Source: an uncultured Clostridia bacterium | Lineage (GTDB): Bacteria > Bacillota > Clostridia > Christensenellales > Borkfalkiaceae | DNA length: 5,444 bases | Assembly (NCBI GenBank): GCA_904501815.1 | Contig: CAJGCN010000083.1 | Span: 1-5,444 of the forward strand | Reading direction: 5' to 3' | In this document: positions 1 to 4,647 of the stretch, piece after piece | Position numbering within the stretch: the first letter of the stretch is position 1 | How the letters are laid out: each line of letters opens with the position of its first letter | Position numbers and translations under genes: made by a program | Notes under the pieces: model-generated | The model's input: the letters and a program-made list of their open reading frames with translations, nothing else | Databases searched by the model: none | What the model was told of the DNA's origin: nothing

Positions 1-60
1 AACGTTCGTTCTTAATAATTCTTTATCCATAATCTTTTCCATATATTTATTATTACCCAA
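1..60 (-). CDS. Possible 5' end of a leftward gene, cut by the window edge
   Basis: An open frame on the minus strand runs off the left edge. Two in-frame ATG codons lie at 42-40 and 30-28. A TTG at 60-58 is preceded by GGAG at 70-67 with a 6-nt gap, the best ribosome binding site of the three starts, and an in-frame TAA at 66-64 closes the frame upstream. From ATG 42 the peptide reads MEKIMDKELLRTNV, with codons typical of a real low-GC gene. It would be the next gene downstream of the capsule-control operon, beyond that operon's terminator and the repeats. A TATTAT at 110-105 could be its -10, but no good -35 was seen. With at most 20 codons visible no function can be given, and a chance open frame is possible. 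Confidence 0.35.
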   Translation of the reverse strand, partial: MGNNKYMEKIMDKELLRTNV

Positions 61-109
61 AACTTACTCCGTTCAAACAAAAGAGTTTTGTCTTAACGAA
101 ACCCATAAT

Positions 110-282
110 AAAGGTCAAGGGGATAATCCTTTTAATAGGAAGTCCAGAAACTCCCTATTAAGGGTCAAGGGGTATTGCCCCTTGTGGGGTGCAGGGGCAA
201 CGCCCCGCATTATCGGACTTAATTAAGCAACCGATAGGTTGCGTTATTTTCGTGGCTTTGCCACGCAGTCGCCCAAAGGGCG
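110..282 (-). repeat. Element A: non-coding hairpin-mosaic repeat (homologue of element C, inverted)
   Basis: This is a chain of small perfect or near-perfect hairpins with 3-4-nt loops. Read on the plus strand they are: 119-131 (loop TAA), 169-181 (loop ATT), GGGGC-AAC-GCCCC at 194-206, GCAACC-GATA-GGTTGC at 227-242, CGTGGC-TTT-GCCACG at 251-265 and CGCCC-AAA-GGGCG at 270-282. Another, ACAAAA-GAG-TTTTGT at 77-91, lies just outside. Positions 154-209 match the reverse complement of 4398-4453 at 50 of 56 bases by my count, and the homology continues to 282. The motif GGTCAAGGGG occurs twice, at 113-122 and 163-172. Positions 128-153 are an exact reverse complement of 3316-3341 in element B. 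No credible protein is encoded. It may be a REP/MITE-like mobile unit or a structured 3' region; which one is not decided by this window. Confidence 0.8.
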
Positions 283-286
283 AAAT

Positions 287-358
287 AGATTGTCGCAGTC
301 GCTTACGCTCCTTCACAATGACAGAATAACAGTCATTGCGAGCGTAGCGTGGCAATCT
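287..358. repeat. Palindromic dispersed repeat of the GTCATTGCGAG...GCAATCT type
   Basis: This is a long interrupted palindrome. AGATTG at 287-292 pairs with CAATCT at 353-358, and CAATGAC at 316-322 pairs with GTCATTG at 332-338 around a 9-nt centre. The intervening arms are of unequal length but share a CGCT-ACGCTC core. Sequences with a GTCATTGCGAGCG...GCAATCT core recur in many unrelated bacterial genomes as small palindromic repeats and often give spurious short ORFs; that statement is from general knowledge, not from a search. It sits between element A and the terminator of the minus operon, so it lies outside that operon's expected transcript. Confidence 0.65.
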
Positions 359-388
359 AATAGTTTTTTCGTTAGGGAAGCTATTGAA

Positions 389-412
389 AAACCTGCCCTT
401 TCGGACAGGTTT
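389..412 (-). terminator. Rho-independent terminator of the capA-capB-like operon
   Basis: Read on the minus strand, AACCTG-T-CC, a GAAA tetraloop, then GG-G-CAGGTT form a continuous stem with one U-G wobble. A run of five T follows (transcript exits towards position 386). It begins 6 nt after the stop codon at 419. Stem, tight tetraloop and U-tract all fit an intrinsic terminator in the direction of the operon. The opposite direction has a shorter A/T context and no gene feeding it. Confidence 0.88.
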
Positions 413-418
413 ACTTCG

Positions 419-1213
419 TCATTCGGGCTTTTCTTCCGAGCGTTTTGAGCCGTAGCCGTAATGCTCGTAGTAATAATAGTTTTTGCGTTTGGTTTTCTTA
501 GCGCCTTTGTAGTCGTTGACGATAATCCCTAAAATGTTTATTTTCGCAAACGATAATTTGTTTAATGCGTTCGCCATGTCCGATACGTACGAAGAAAGAT
601 GTCTGCATACGAGCGCAGCGCCGTCTACGAGCGGGGCAAGCGCCAGCGCATCCGCTACTAATAATACGGGCGGAGTATCGTAAATTACGTAATCGAATTT
701 TTGTTTAAGAACGGTAGAAAGCTCTTTCATTTTTTCGCTTTCTAAAATTTCGTAAGGGCGGGGGGAAATCGTACCGCAAGGAATAATATATAAATTCTCG
801 CTGACGGCAGAAGGCTGACAAATCTCGTCGAGCGTGGCTTGTCCCGATAAATAATCGGATAAACCGGGCGAATTTTTACGGTTGAAGAATTTTCCCACTC
901 TGCCTTTGCGAATATCTGCGTCTACTAAAACGACCTTTACGTCGGAGTGCGCGAACATTAACGAAAGGTTGGAAGCGACCGTCGTTTTCCCGTCTTCGGG
1001 GAATGCGGAAGTTAATAAGAACGAAACGCCGTCCGTACCGTTTTTCGCAACCGAAACGGACAAGGAAGATTTCAAGGAACGGAATGATTCCGTTAAAGCA
1101 AACGGGCTTCTTTCGTTAAGCAGGTAGGGCTTGGAATCAAGACTCGTGTCTACCCCAGCCTTTTTTAAGCGTTTTTCGCGTAATTTTTCGGAAATGCCTG
1201 AGAAAATGCTCAT
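419..1213 (-). CDS. Tyrosine-protein autokinase of the CapB/CpsD family (BY-kinase)
   Basis: A cytoplasmic P-loop ATPase that autophosphorylates on tyrosine and, with a membrane adaptor, controls export and chain length of capsular or exopolysaccharide. At 264 residues it has the usual length of stand-alone Gram-positive BY-kinases. In order: E42-x-x-R45-x-x-K48, a variant of the EX2RX2R ring-forming motif; Walker A SAFPEDGKTT at 69-78 with K76; Walker A' VVLVDADIR at 94-102 with D98 and D100; Walker B VIYDTPP at 176-182 with D179; and a C-terminal tyrosine cluster at Y246-249, Y252 and Y254, the expected autophosphorylation site. The start is well supported by GGAGG at 1225-1221, 7 nt upstream. 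The ATG overlaps the TGA of the upstream adaptor gene by 4 nt, so translation is probably coupled. A MinD/ParA-type ATPase is excluded by the A' motif and the tyrosine tail. No cognate phosphatase (CpsB/CapC) is visible. The family call is firm, the polymer controlled is unknown. Confidence 0.93.
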   Translation of the reverse strand: MSIFSGISEKLREKRLKKAGVDTSLDSKPYLLNERSPFALTESFRSLKSSLSVSVAKNGTDGVSFLLTSAFPEDGKTTVASNLSLMFAHSDVKVVLVDADIRKGRVGKFFNRKNSPGLSDYLSGQATLDEICQPSAVSENLYIIPCGTISPRPYEILESEKMKELSTVLKQKFDYVIYDTPPVLLVADALALAPLVDGAALVCRHLSSYVSDMANALNKLSFAKINILGIIVNDYKGAKKTKRKNYYYYEHYGYGSKRSEEKPE

Positions 1214-2085
1214 TTTCTTACCTCCCCGTCGTATTCTCTTTTTTCAATGGACGGCAACACGCCGAGCACGGGTACGCCGAAGCGTTGCGCTACGCTTTCG
1301 TAGTTTCTGAAACGGTTGTCCGTGCGCGAAACGAGTACGACCACCACGCACGCCACCAAAAGCGCTACCACGCCTAATAAAATCGCGTATTTCGTCGTTG
1401 CGTCTTTCGTTTGCCCTACGTTCGTTTGGTAAATTTCGTCAAGCTCGGAAGTTTTAACGCAGTTCGTGAAATCGTAGCCGCTGGGTACGACCATATATTT
1501 TTCAATGTACGCGGGGACTTCCGCTTCAACCGCCGTCAACAGAGCTTCCGCAAAAGCCTTATTTTCCTTGCCGTATACGGAAATGGAAACGTAGATAAAG
1601 CTCTTCGATAAATCGGAGTCTTCGATGGCTTGCGCACCTGTGTAGGAGAAACGAACGGAGCTGTTGATTTTGCGAAGAAAGCTCGCGTAAGTTTTATTGA
1701 TAGACCCGTCGGCGTTGGTTTTGGAAACGTTGGGTTTAATTCCTTCGGGCATCGCTTCCATCAGCTGCTTGGAAAAGCTTTCCGACGAAAGGAGCTTGAC
1801 CATATTTTCCATAACGTGTTGCCCGTACGCGCCGTATACGCCGTATTGACTTTCTTTATCCGACGTTTCGTCTTCTTTCGGGTACTTGTCGGGGTTGATG
1901 TAAAATTCAGGGTTTGCGCCGTAAACGTAGACGTCTTTCGTGTCGAGATATCCGTATAAACCACCCGCCGTTGCGCCGAGAACGAGAACGAGTAGCAAGA
2001 TTAGGATTTTCGACCAGAGTGCGCGAAAAATATCTTTTAATCCGAATTCTTCGTCCGCGTGAAATTCTTTGGTTTGTTCTTCCAT
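1210..2085 (-). CDS. Wzz/CapA-like polysaccharide chain-length and kinase-adaptor membrane protein
   Basis: A 291-residue inner-membrane protein with the topology of polysaccharide copolymerases. It has a short cytoplasmic N-terminus, a first membrane helix at about 27-47, an extracytoplasmic domain at about 48-232, a second helix at about 233-253 and a 38-residue cytoplasmic tail. The tail contains GVPVLGVLPS, the Wzz-family segment just after the second helix. In Gram-positives the tail of such proteins (CapA, CpsC, YveK) binds and activates the BY-kinase encoded next, which here overlaps it by ATGA. The external domain is longer than in the roughly 230-residue Bacillus-type adaptors and has an acidic, Tyr-rich stretch near 55-90. 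The start has AAGGAAGG at 2099-2092, 6 nt upstream. It is the first gene of the operon driven from the promoter at 2149-2177. The family is clear; whether it acts in capsule, exopolysaccharide or wall polymer synthesis cannot be told. Confidence 0.88.
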   Translation of the reverse strand: MEEQTKEFHADEEFGLKDIFRALWSKILILLLVLVLGATAGGLYGYLDTKDVYVYGANPEFYINPDKYPKEDETSDKESQYGVYGAYGQHVMENMVKLLSSESFSKQLMEAMPEGIKPNVSKTNADGSINKTYASFLRKINSSVRFSYTGAQAIEDSDLSKSFIYVSISVYGKENKAFAEALLTAVEAEVPAYIEKYMVVPSGYDFTNCVKTSELDEIYQTNVGQTKDATTKYAILLGVVALLVACVVVVLVSRTDNRFRNYESVAQRFGVPVLGVLPSIEKREYDGEVRK

Positions 2086-2132
2086 CTTTTTCCTTCCTTA
2101 CAAGTTTTCTTCCGAGCGAAAATGAGCTCAGA

Positions 2133-2153
2133 ATAATATTTTATAAATATTAT
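2133..2153. promoter_or_regulatory. Perfect 9+3+9 palindrome over the start site of the minus operon: candidate operator
   Basis: ATAATATTT at 2133-2141 and AAATATTAT at 2145-2153 are exact reverse complements around TAT. The dyad overlaps five of the six bases of the -10 hexamer (2149-2154) and is centred at the predicted transcription start near 2142. A protein bound here would block the promoter. The sequence is all A/T, where dyads arise by chance more easily, and no regulator gene is nearby, so the operator role is inference. Confidence 0.4.
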
Positions 2154-2177
2154 ATCACTTTAAATTGCGTCTGTCAA
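2149..2177 (-). promoter_or_regulatory. Consensus SigA-type promoter for the capA-capB-like operon
   Basis: On the minus strand TTGACA (2177-2172) and TATAAT (2154-2149) are separated by exactly 17 nt. Both hexamers match the consensus in all six positions. Predicted start is near 2142, giving a leader of about 57 nt before the ATG at 2085. Such a strong core promoter usually needs repression or conditional control, which fits the overlapping palindrome. Confidence 0.85.
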
Positions 2178-2218
2178 GTTTAAAAGGGTGTTTTTTTAAT
2201 TTACTTCAATAAGAACAG

Positions 2219-2247
2219 TTGCTATTTTTTGCAAATTGTGTTATAAT
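2219..2247 (+). promoter_or_regulatory. SigA-type promoter with extended -10 for holB
   Basis: TTGCTA at 2219-2224 (4 of 6 matches to TTGACA), a 17-nt spacer and TATAAT at 2242-2247. TG at 2239-2240 gives a perfect extended -10. Transcription would start near 2254, only about 24 nt before the ATG. It is back-to-back with the minus promoter: the two -35 boxes are 41 nt apart. Confidence 0.8.
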
Positions 2248-2277
2248 ACTGCTTGGAAATCGTAAGGAGGCGAAAAA

Positions 2278-3264
2278 ATGCAAACGCTTTTGAAAAACAC
2301 GCAAGCTTATCGGCTTTTAAAAGCGGAACGGGACAAGAACCGTTTGCATCACGCCTATCTTTTACTGTTAGACGATAAGCGCAACCTGCGTAGCGCGGTA
2401 AAAACGTTTGCAAAACTCTTTTTTTATTGCGACGAACCGACTACGCAAGACCAAGCCCGTACGGCTTCGCTTATTGACGGGGAAGTGTTTTCAGACTGTT
2501 TGACTTATCCGAAAACGGACAAGAAGTTTACCGTTGCGGAAACGGAAGACCTTTTGGAAGAAATCACTTTAAAGCCGATTGAAGGCGGAAAAAAACTCTT
2601 TTTGATTGCGGATTTTTCCGAAGCGACGGCGCAGGCGCAAAACAAACTCTTAAAAGTTTTGGAAGAACCGCCCGAAAACGTGTTTTTCCTGTTAGGAGCA
2701 ACGGCTTCTTATTCGGTGTTGTCCACCGTACTTTCCCGAACGGAAAAGCTGGAAATTTTACCCTTTACCGAAGAAAAAGTTGCGGAGTGTTTAAGGCGTA
2801 CGTATAGGGACGGGGGTGCGTCTGAGCGAGAAATTTCCCTTGCTGCAGCCGCAAGTGCGGGAAGTGTAGGCACGGCGCGAAACGTGCTCGACGGCGGGTA
2901 TTATAAAGAGCTGACGGACAGGGCTTTTGAGCTTTGTACGGCGAGCGTTTCCACGTTGCCGATTTCCATAAAAAAGATTTCGGATATAAAATATAAAAAG
3001 GAACTCCTGTCTTTTATAAAGCTGATTTTCCGCGACGCATTTTTATACAAAGCTTCGGAAAGCGGAGAGCTCGTATCGAAAGAAAGGTATTTTTTCTTAC
3101 CGACGGAAAAAGACAAGGTTTGCGCCGTTGCGAATAATCGTTCGTTAAGCTCGTTATTGTTTGCGCAAGAAGCGTTGACGGATGCGGAAAAAGAACTTTT
3201 TTTCAATGCAAACTTTCCACAATGCGTAGAGATCGCACTCTCGCGTGTGCTTTGGCACGATTAA
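2278..3264 (+). CDS. holB: DNA polymerase III, delta prime subunit (clamp loader)
   Basis: Delta prime is the rigid stator subunit of the clamp loader that places the beta sliding clamp on primed DNA. At 328 residues the length is normal. HAYLLLL at 25-31 is the N-terminal strand before the P-loop position. KKLFLIADFSEATAQAQNKLLKVLEEPPENVFFLL spans about 105-139, with the family hallmark NKLLKVLEEPPEN at 122-134. S153-R154 matches the SRC motif that supplies the arginine finger, with Thr in place of Cys. The C-terminal third fits the helical collar domain. The P-loop is fully degenerate (32-43 has no GxGK), and only one candidate zinc cysteine, C51, remains of the usual four. AAGGAGG at 2264-2270 lies 7 nt before the ATG. 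ricT follows, as in Bacillus (holB-yaaT). DnaX is excluded by size and the missing Walker A. Confidence 0.9.
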   Translation: MQTLLKNTQAYRLLKAERDKNRLHHAYLLLLDDKRNLRSAVKTFAKLFFYCDEPTTQDQARTASLIDGEVFSDCLTYPKTDKKFTVAETEDLLEEITLKPIEGGKKLFLIADFSEATAQAQNKLLKVLEEPPENVFFLLGATASYSVLSTVLSRTEKLEILPFTEEKVAECLRRTYRDGGASEREISLAAAASAGSVGTARNVLDGGYYKELTDRAFELCTASVSTLPISIKKISDIKYKKELLSFIKLIFRDAFLYKASESGELVSKERYFFLPTEKDKVCAVANNRSLSSLLFAQEALTDAEKELFFNANFPQCVEIALSRVLWHD

Positions 3265-3267
3265 CGT

Positions 3268-3347
3268 CCCCTATCAAGGGTCAAGGGGCGTTGTCCCTGC
3301 CCCCCACCAGAAACTGAGTTTCTGGACTTCCTATTAAAAGGGGCAAG
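3268..3347. repeat. Element B: short rearranged hairpin-mosaic repeat between holB and ricT
   Basis: It starts a few bases after the holB stop codon. CTATCAAGGGTCAAGGGG at 3271-3288 differs by one base from 155-172 in element A. GGGGC-GTT-GTCCC at 3285-3297 is a hairpin with one G-T wobble. CCAGAAACT at 3307-3315 and AGTTTCTGG at 3317-3325 form a perfect 9-bp dyad around a single G. Positions 3316-3341 are an exact 26-nt reverse complement of 128-153. Relative to element A one module is kept and its neighbour is inverted. No T-run follows the dyad, so a canonical terminator is not supported. No convincing ricT promoter was seen downstream, so holB and ricT may be read through it. Confidence 0.75.
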
Positions 3348-3385
3348 ATTTTCAAAATAATAGATAAAACAAAAGGATATTTGTT

Positions 3386-4243
3386 ATGATAAACGTAGTA
3401 GTGATTAAATTTAAATCGGGCGGTAAGCTGTATTACTTTTCCCCTAAGCAGGGGGAGATTTACGAGCGGAATATGCCCGTAATCGTTGAAACTTCAAGGG
3501 GGTTGGAATACGCTTGGGTGGCTTATCCCGAACGCTCCGTGCCTGACGACGAAGTCGTGCAACCTTTGAAACCTATCGTTAGAATAGCGACGGAAAAAGA
3601 TAAAGAGTTTTACGAAGCTTGTCAAGAGAAAAAACCGCAAGCAATGCAGACTTGTCGGGAAAAGATAGCCGCACGGGGGCTGGAAATGAAGCTCGTGGAC
3701 TGCGAGTTTGCGTTTGACGGGAGTAAAATCGTGTTCTTTTTCACGTCGGCAGGCAGAGTGGATTTTAGAGAACTCGTTAAAGACTTGGCTTCGGCGTTTA
3801 AAACTCGGATTGAGCTTCGTCAAGTCGGCACGCGTGACGAAACGAAATATCTCGGCGGGATTGCGCCGTGCGGACGGGTTTGCTGTTGCGCGGGGAACAT
3901 GCCCGAGTTTAAAAAGGTAAGTATCAAAATGGCGAAAACGCAAGGTCTTTCGTTAAATCCCGGTAAAATCAGCGGACTTTGCGGTCGGTTGATGTGCTGT
4001 TTGAGCTATGAAAGCGATTATTACGCAGATGCGTATAAGAAAATGCCAAAAATCGGCTCGGAAGTCGGCACGCCCGACGGAAAAGGCTCGGTGGCGTCGG
4101 TAAACATGCTGAAAATGCAAGTAAAAGTCAAAATCGACGATAAAAACGGCGGGTTAATATTCAAAGACTTTCCGCTTCAAGACGTACGCTTTAAAAAAGG
4201 CAACCAGCCTCAACAGGACGAGCTTGACGACGAAGAAGAATAA
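3386..4243 (+). CDS. ricT: PSP1-domain protein RicT (YaaT), RNase Y-complex partner
   Basis: In B. subtilis RicT joins RicA and RicF in a complex that carries [4Fe-4S] clusters and directs RNase Y in mRNA processing; it also affects sporulation, competence and biofilm pathways. The 285-residue protein has the PSP1 fold over about the first 210 residues. Hallmarks are GGIAPCGRVCCCAGNMPEF at 157-175, VSIKMAKTQGLSLNP at 178-192 and KISGLCGRLMCC at 194-205. Cysteines C162, C166-168, C199 and C204-205 are the probable cluster ligands. Beyond these is a basic, variable region and an acidic tail DELDDEEE. AAAGGA at 3372-3377 is 8 nt before the ATG. It follows holB as in many Firmicutes and precedes gap, whose transcript is a known target of the complex in B. 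subtilis. Partner genes ricA and ricF are not in the window. Family assignment is firm, the function here is by homology. Confidence 0.92.
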   Translation: MINVVVIKFKSGGKLYYFSPKQGEIYERNMPVIVETSRGLEYAWVAYPERSVPDDEVVQPLKPIVRIATEKDKEFYEACQEKKPQAMQTCREKIAARGLEMKLVDCEFAFDGSKIVFFFTSAGRVDFRELVKDLASAFKTRIELRQVGTRDETKYLGGIAPCGRVCCCAGNMPEFKKVSIKMAKTQGLSLNPGKISGLCGRLMCCLSYESDYYADAYKKMPKIGSEVGTPDGKGSVASVNMLKMQVKVKIDDKNGGLIFKDFPLQDVRFKKGNQPQQDELDDEEE

Positions 4244-4244
4244 T

Positions 4245-4453
4245 CCCTATTAGGCAGGACAAAAACTTTCCTTTCAGGCTCAAGAGGATTATCCCCTTGC
4301 GGATTGTAAAGGCAGAGCCTTTACGCCCTTTGGGCGATTGTGCAATCAAAGATTGCAAGATAGCGCAACCTGCGGTTGCTTTACTTGGGCATATATTTGC
4401 GGGGTTTCACCCCTGCACCCCACAAGGAGCAATGCCCCTTGACCCTTAATAGG
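4245..4453 (+). repeat. Element C: hairpin-mosaic repeat with imperfect terminal inverted repeats
   Basis: It begins 2 nt after the ricT stop with CCCTATTAGG and ends with CCTTAATAGG. The arms 4270-4302 and 4420-4453 are an imperfect inverted repeat of roughly two-thirds identity. Between them hairpins follow almost without gaps: GTAAAGGC-AGA-GCCTTTAC at 4306-4324, CGCCC-TTT-GGGCG at 4324-4336, TGCAATC-AAA-GATTGCA at 4341-4357, GCAACC-TGC-GGTTGC at 4365-4379, GGGGT-TTC-ACCCC at 4401-4413 and 4426-4438 (loop AAT). An alternative stem GATTG-TG-CAATC at 4336-4347 competes with the third. The module order is that of element A read in reverse complement. No protein is credible here. It could be a MITE-like unit or a structured 3' untranslated region of ricT. 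Confidence 0.8.
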
Positions 4454-4482
4454 ACTTTCTGAGCCTTGCCAAGAGTTTTTTT

Positions 4483-4508
4483 GCGAAAATAAATATTTTT
4501 TCGCTTTT
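4483..4508 (+). terminator. Weak intrinsic terminator candidate between ricT and gap
   Basis: GCGAAAA at 4483-4489 pairs with TTTTCGC at 4498-4504, and TTTT follows at 4505-4508. The stem is A/T-rich and the loop is loose, so strength is doubtful, but it lies just before the gap promoter, where ricT transcription should end. A T-run at 4475-4482 precedes it. Confidence 0.35.
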
Positions 4509-4521
4509 ATGTAAAAAATTA

Positions 4522-4550
4522 TTGACGAAAACAAAAAAGTGTGGTAAAAT
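4522..4550 (+). promoter_or_regulatory. SigA-type promoter with extended -10 for gap
   Basis: TTGACG at 4522-4527 (5 of 6), a 17-nt spacer and TAAAAT at 4545-4550 (5 of 6). TG at 4542-4543 forms an extended -10. The start would be near 4557, leaving a leader of about 90 nt. Its strength fits the codon use of gap, which looks like that of a highly expressed gene. Confidence 0.82.
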
Positions 4551-4565
4551 AGTATTTGGAAGAAA

Positions 4566-4597
4566 ACGGCAGTAAGGGGTTTGTCCTTTCTCGCCGT
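4566..4597 (+). promoter_or_regulatory. Stem-loop in the gap leader
   Basis: ACGGC at 4566-4570 pairs with GCCGT at 4593-4597, and an inner stem AAGGG/TCCTT (4574-4578 with 4584-4588, one G-T wobble) extends it. No T-run follows directly, so it is not a plain terminator. A second A/T palindrome (TTAAAAAA and TTTTTTAA within 4611-4627) lies between it and the ribosome binding site at 4633-4637. They may stabilise the mRNA 5' end or tune translation. No known riboswitch was recognised. Confidence 0.4.
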
Positions 4598-4647
4598 ACT
4601 AAAAATCGGTTTAAAAAAATTTTTTAATCTTTGGAGGATTTATTATT

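Noticed and set aside
158..448. Short open frames on both strands through element A and the palindrome
   Set aside because: They translate repeats and hairpins. NDRITVIASVAWQSNS-like peptides are the usual spurious product of the GTCATTGCGAG repeat.
1630..1959. 109-codon plus-strand open frame
   Set aside because: Antisense to the Wzz/CapA-like gene, composed of Val/Phe/Arg-rich low-information sequence.
3307..3325. Intrinsic terminator after holB
   Set aside because: The 9-bp dyad is perfect, but the bases after it are ACTTCC on the plus strand and GTGGGG on the minus, with no T-run either way.
3350..3385. Separate ricT promoter
   Set aside because: Only loose A/T-rich -10-like strings were seen, without a -35 box at a suitable distance.
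3494..3943. 149-codon open frame on the minus strand
   Set aside because: It is antisense to conserved ricT motifs, has no good ribosome binding site and no family features.
4245..4453. CRISPR array
   Set aside because: The repeated hairpins have different sequences and no regular spacer length, and no cas gene is present.
4346..4534. 62-codon open frame on the minus strand
   Set aside because: It is made of element C and A/T-rich sequence, lacks a ribosome binding site, and overlaps the gap promoter.
4557..4647. Known riboswitch or T-box in the gap leader
   Set aside because: The leader is too short and no conserved riboswitch or T-box core sequence was recognised.
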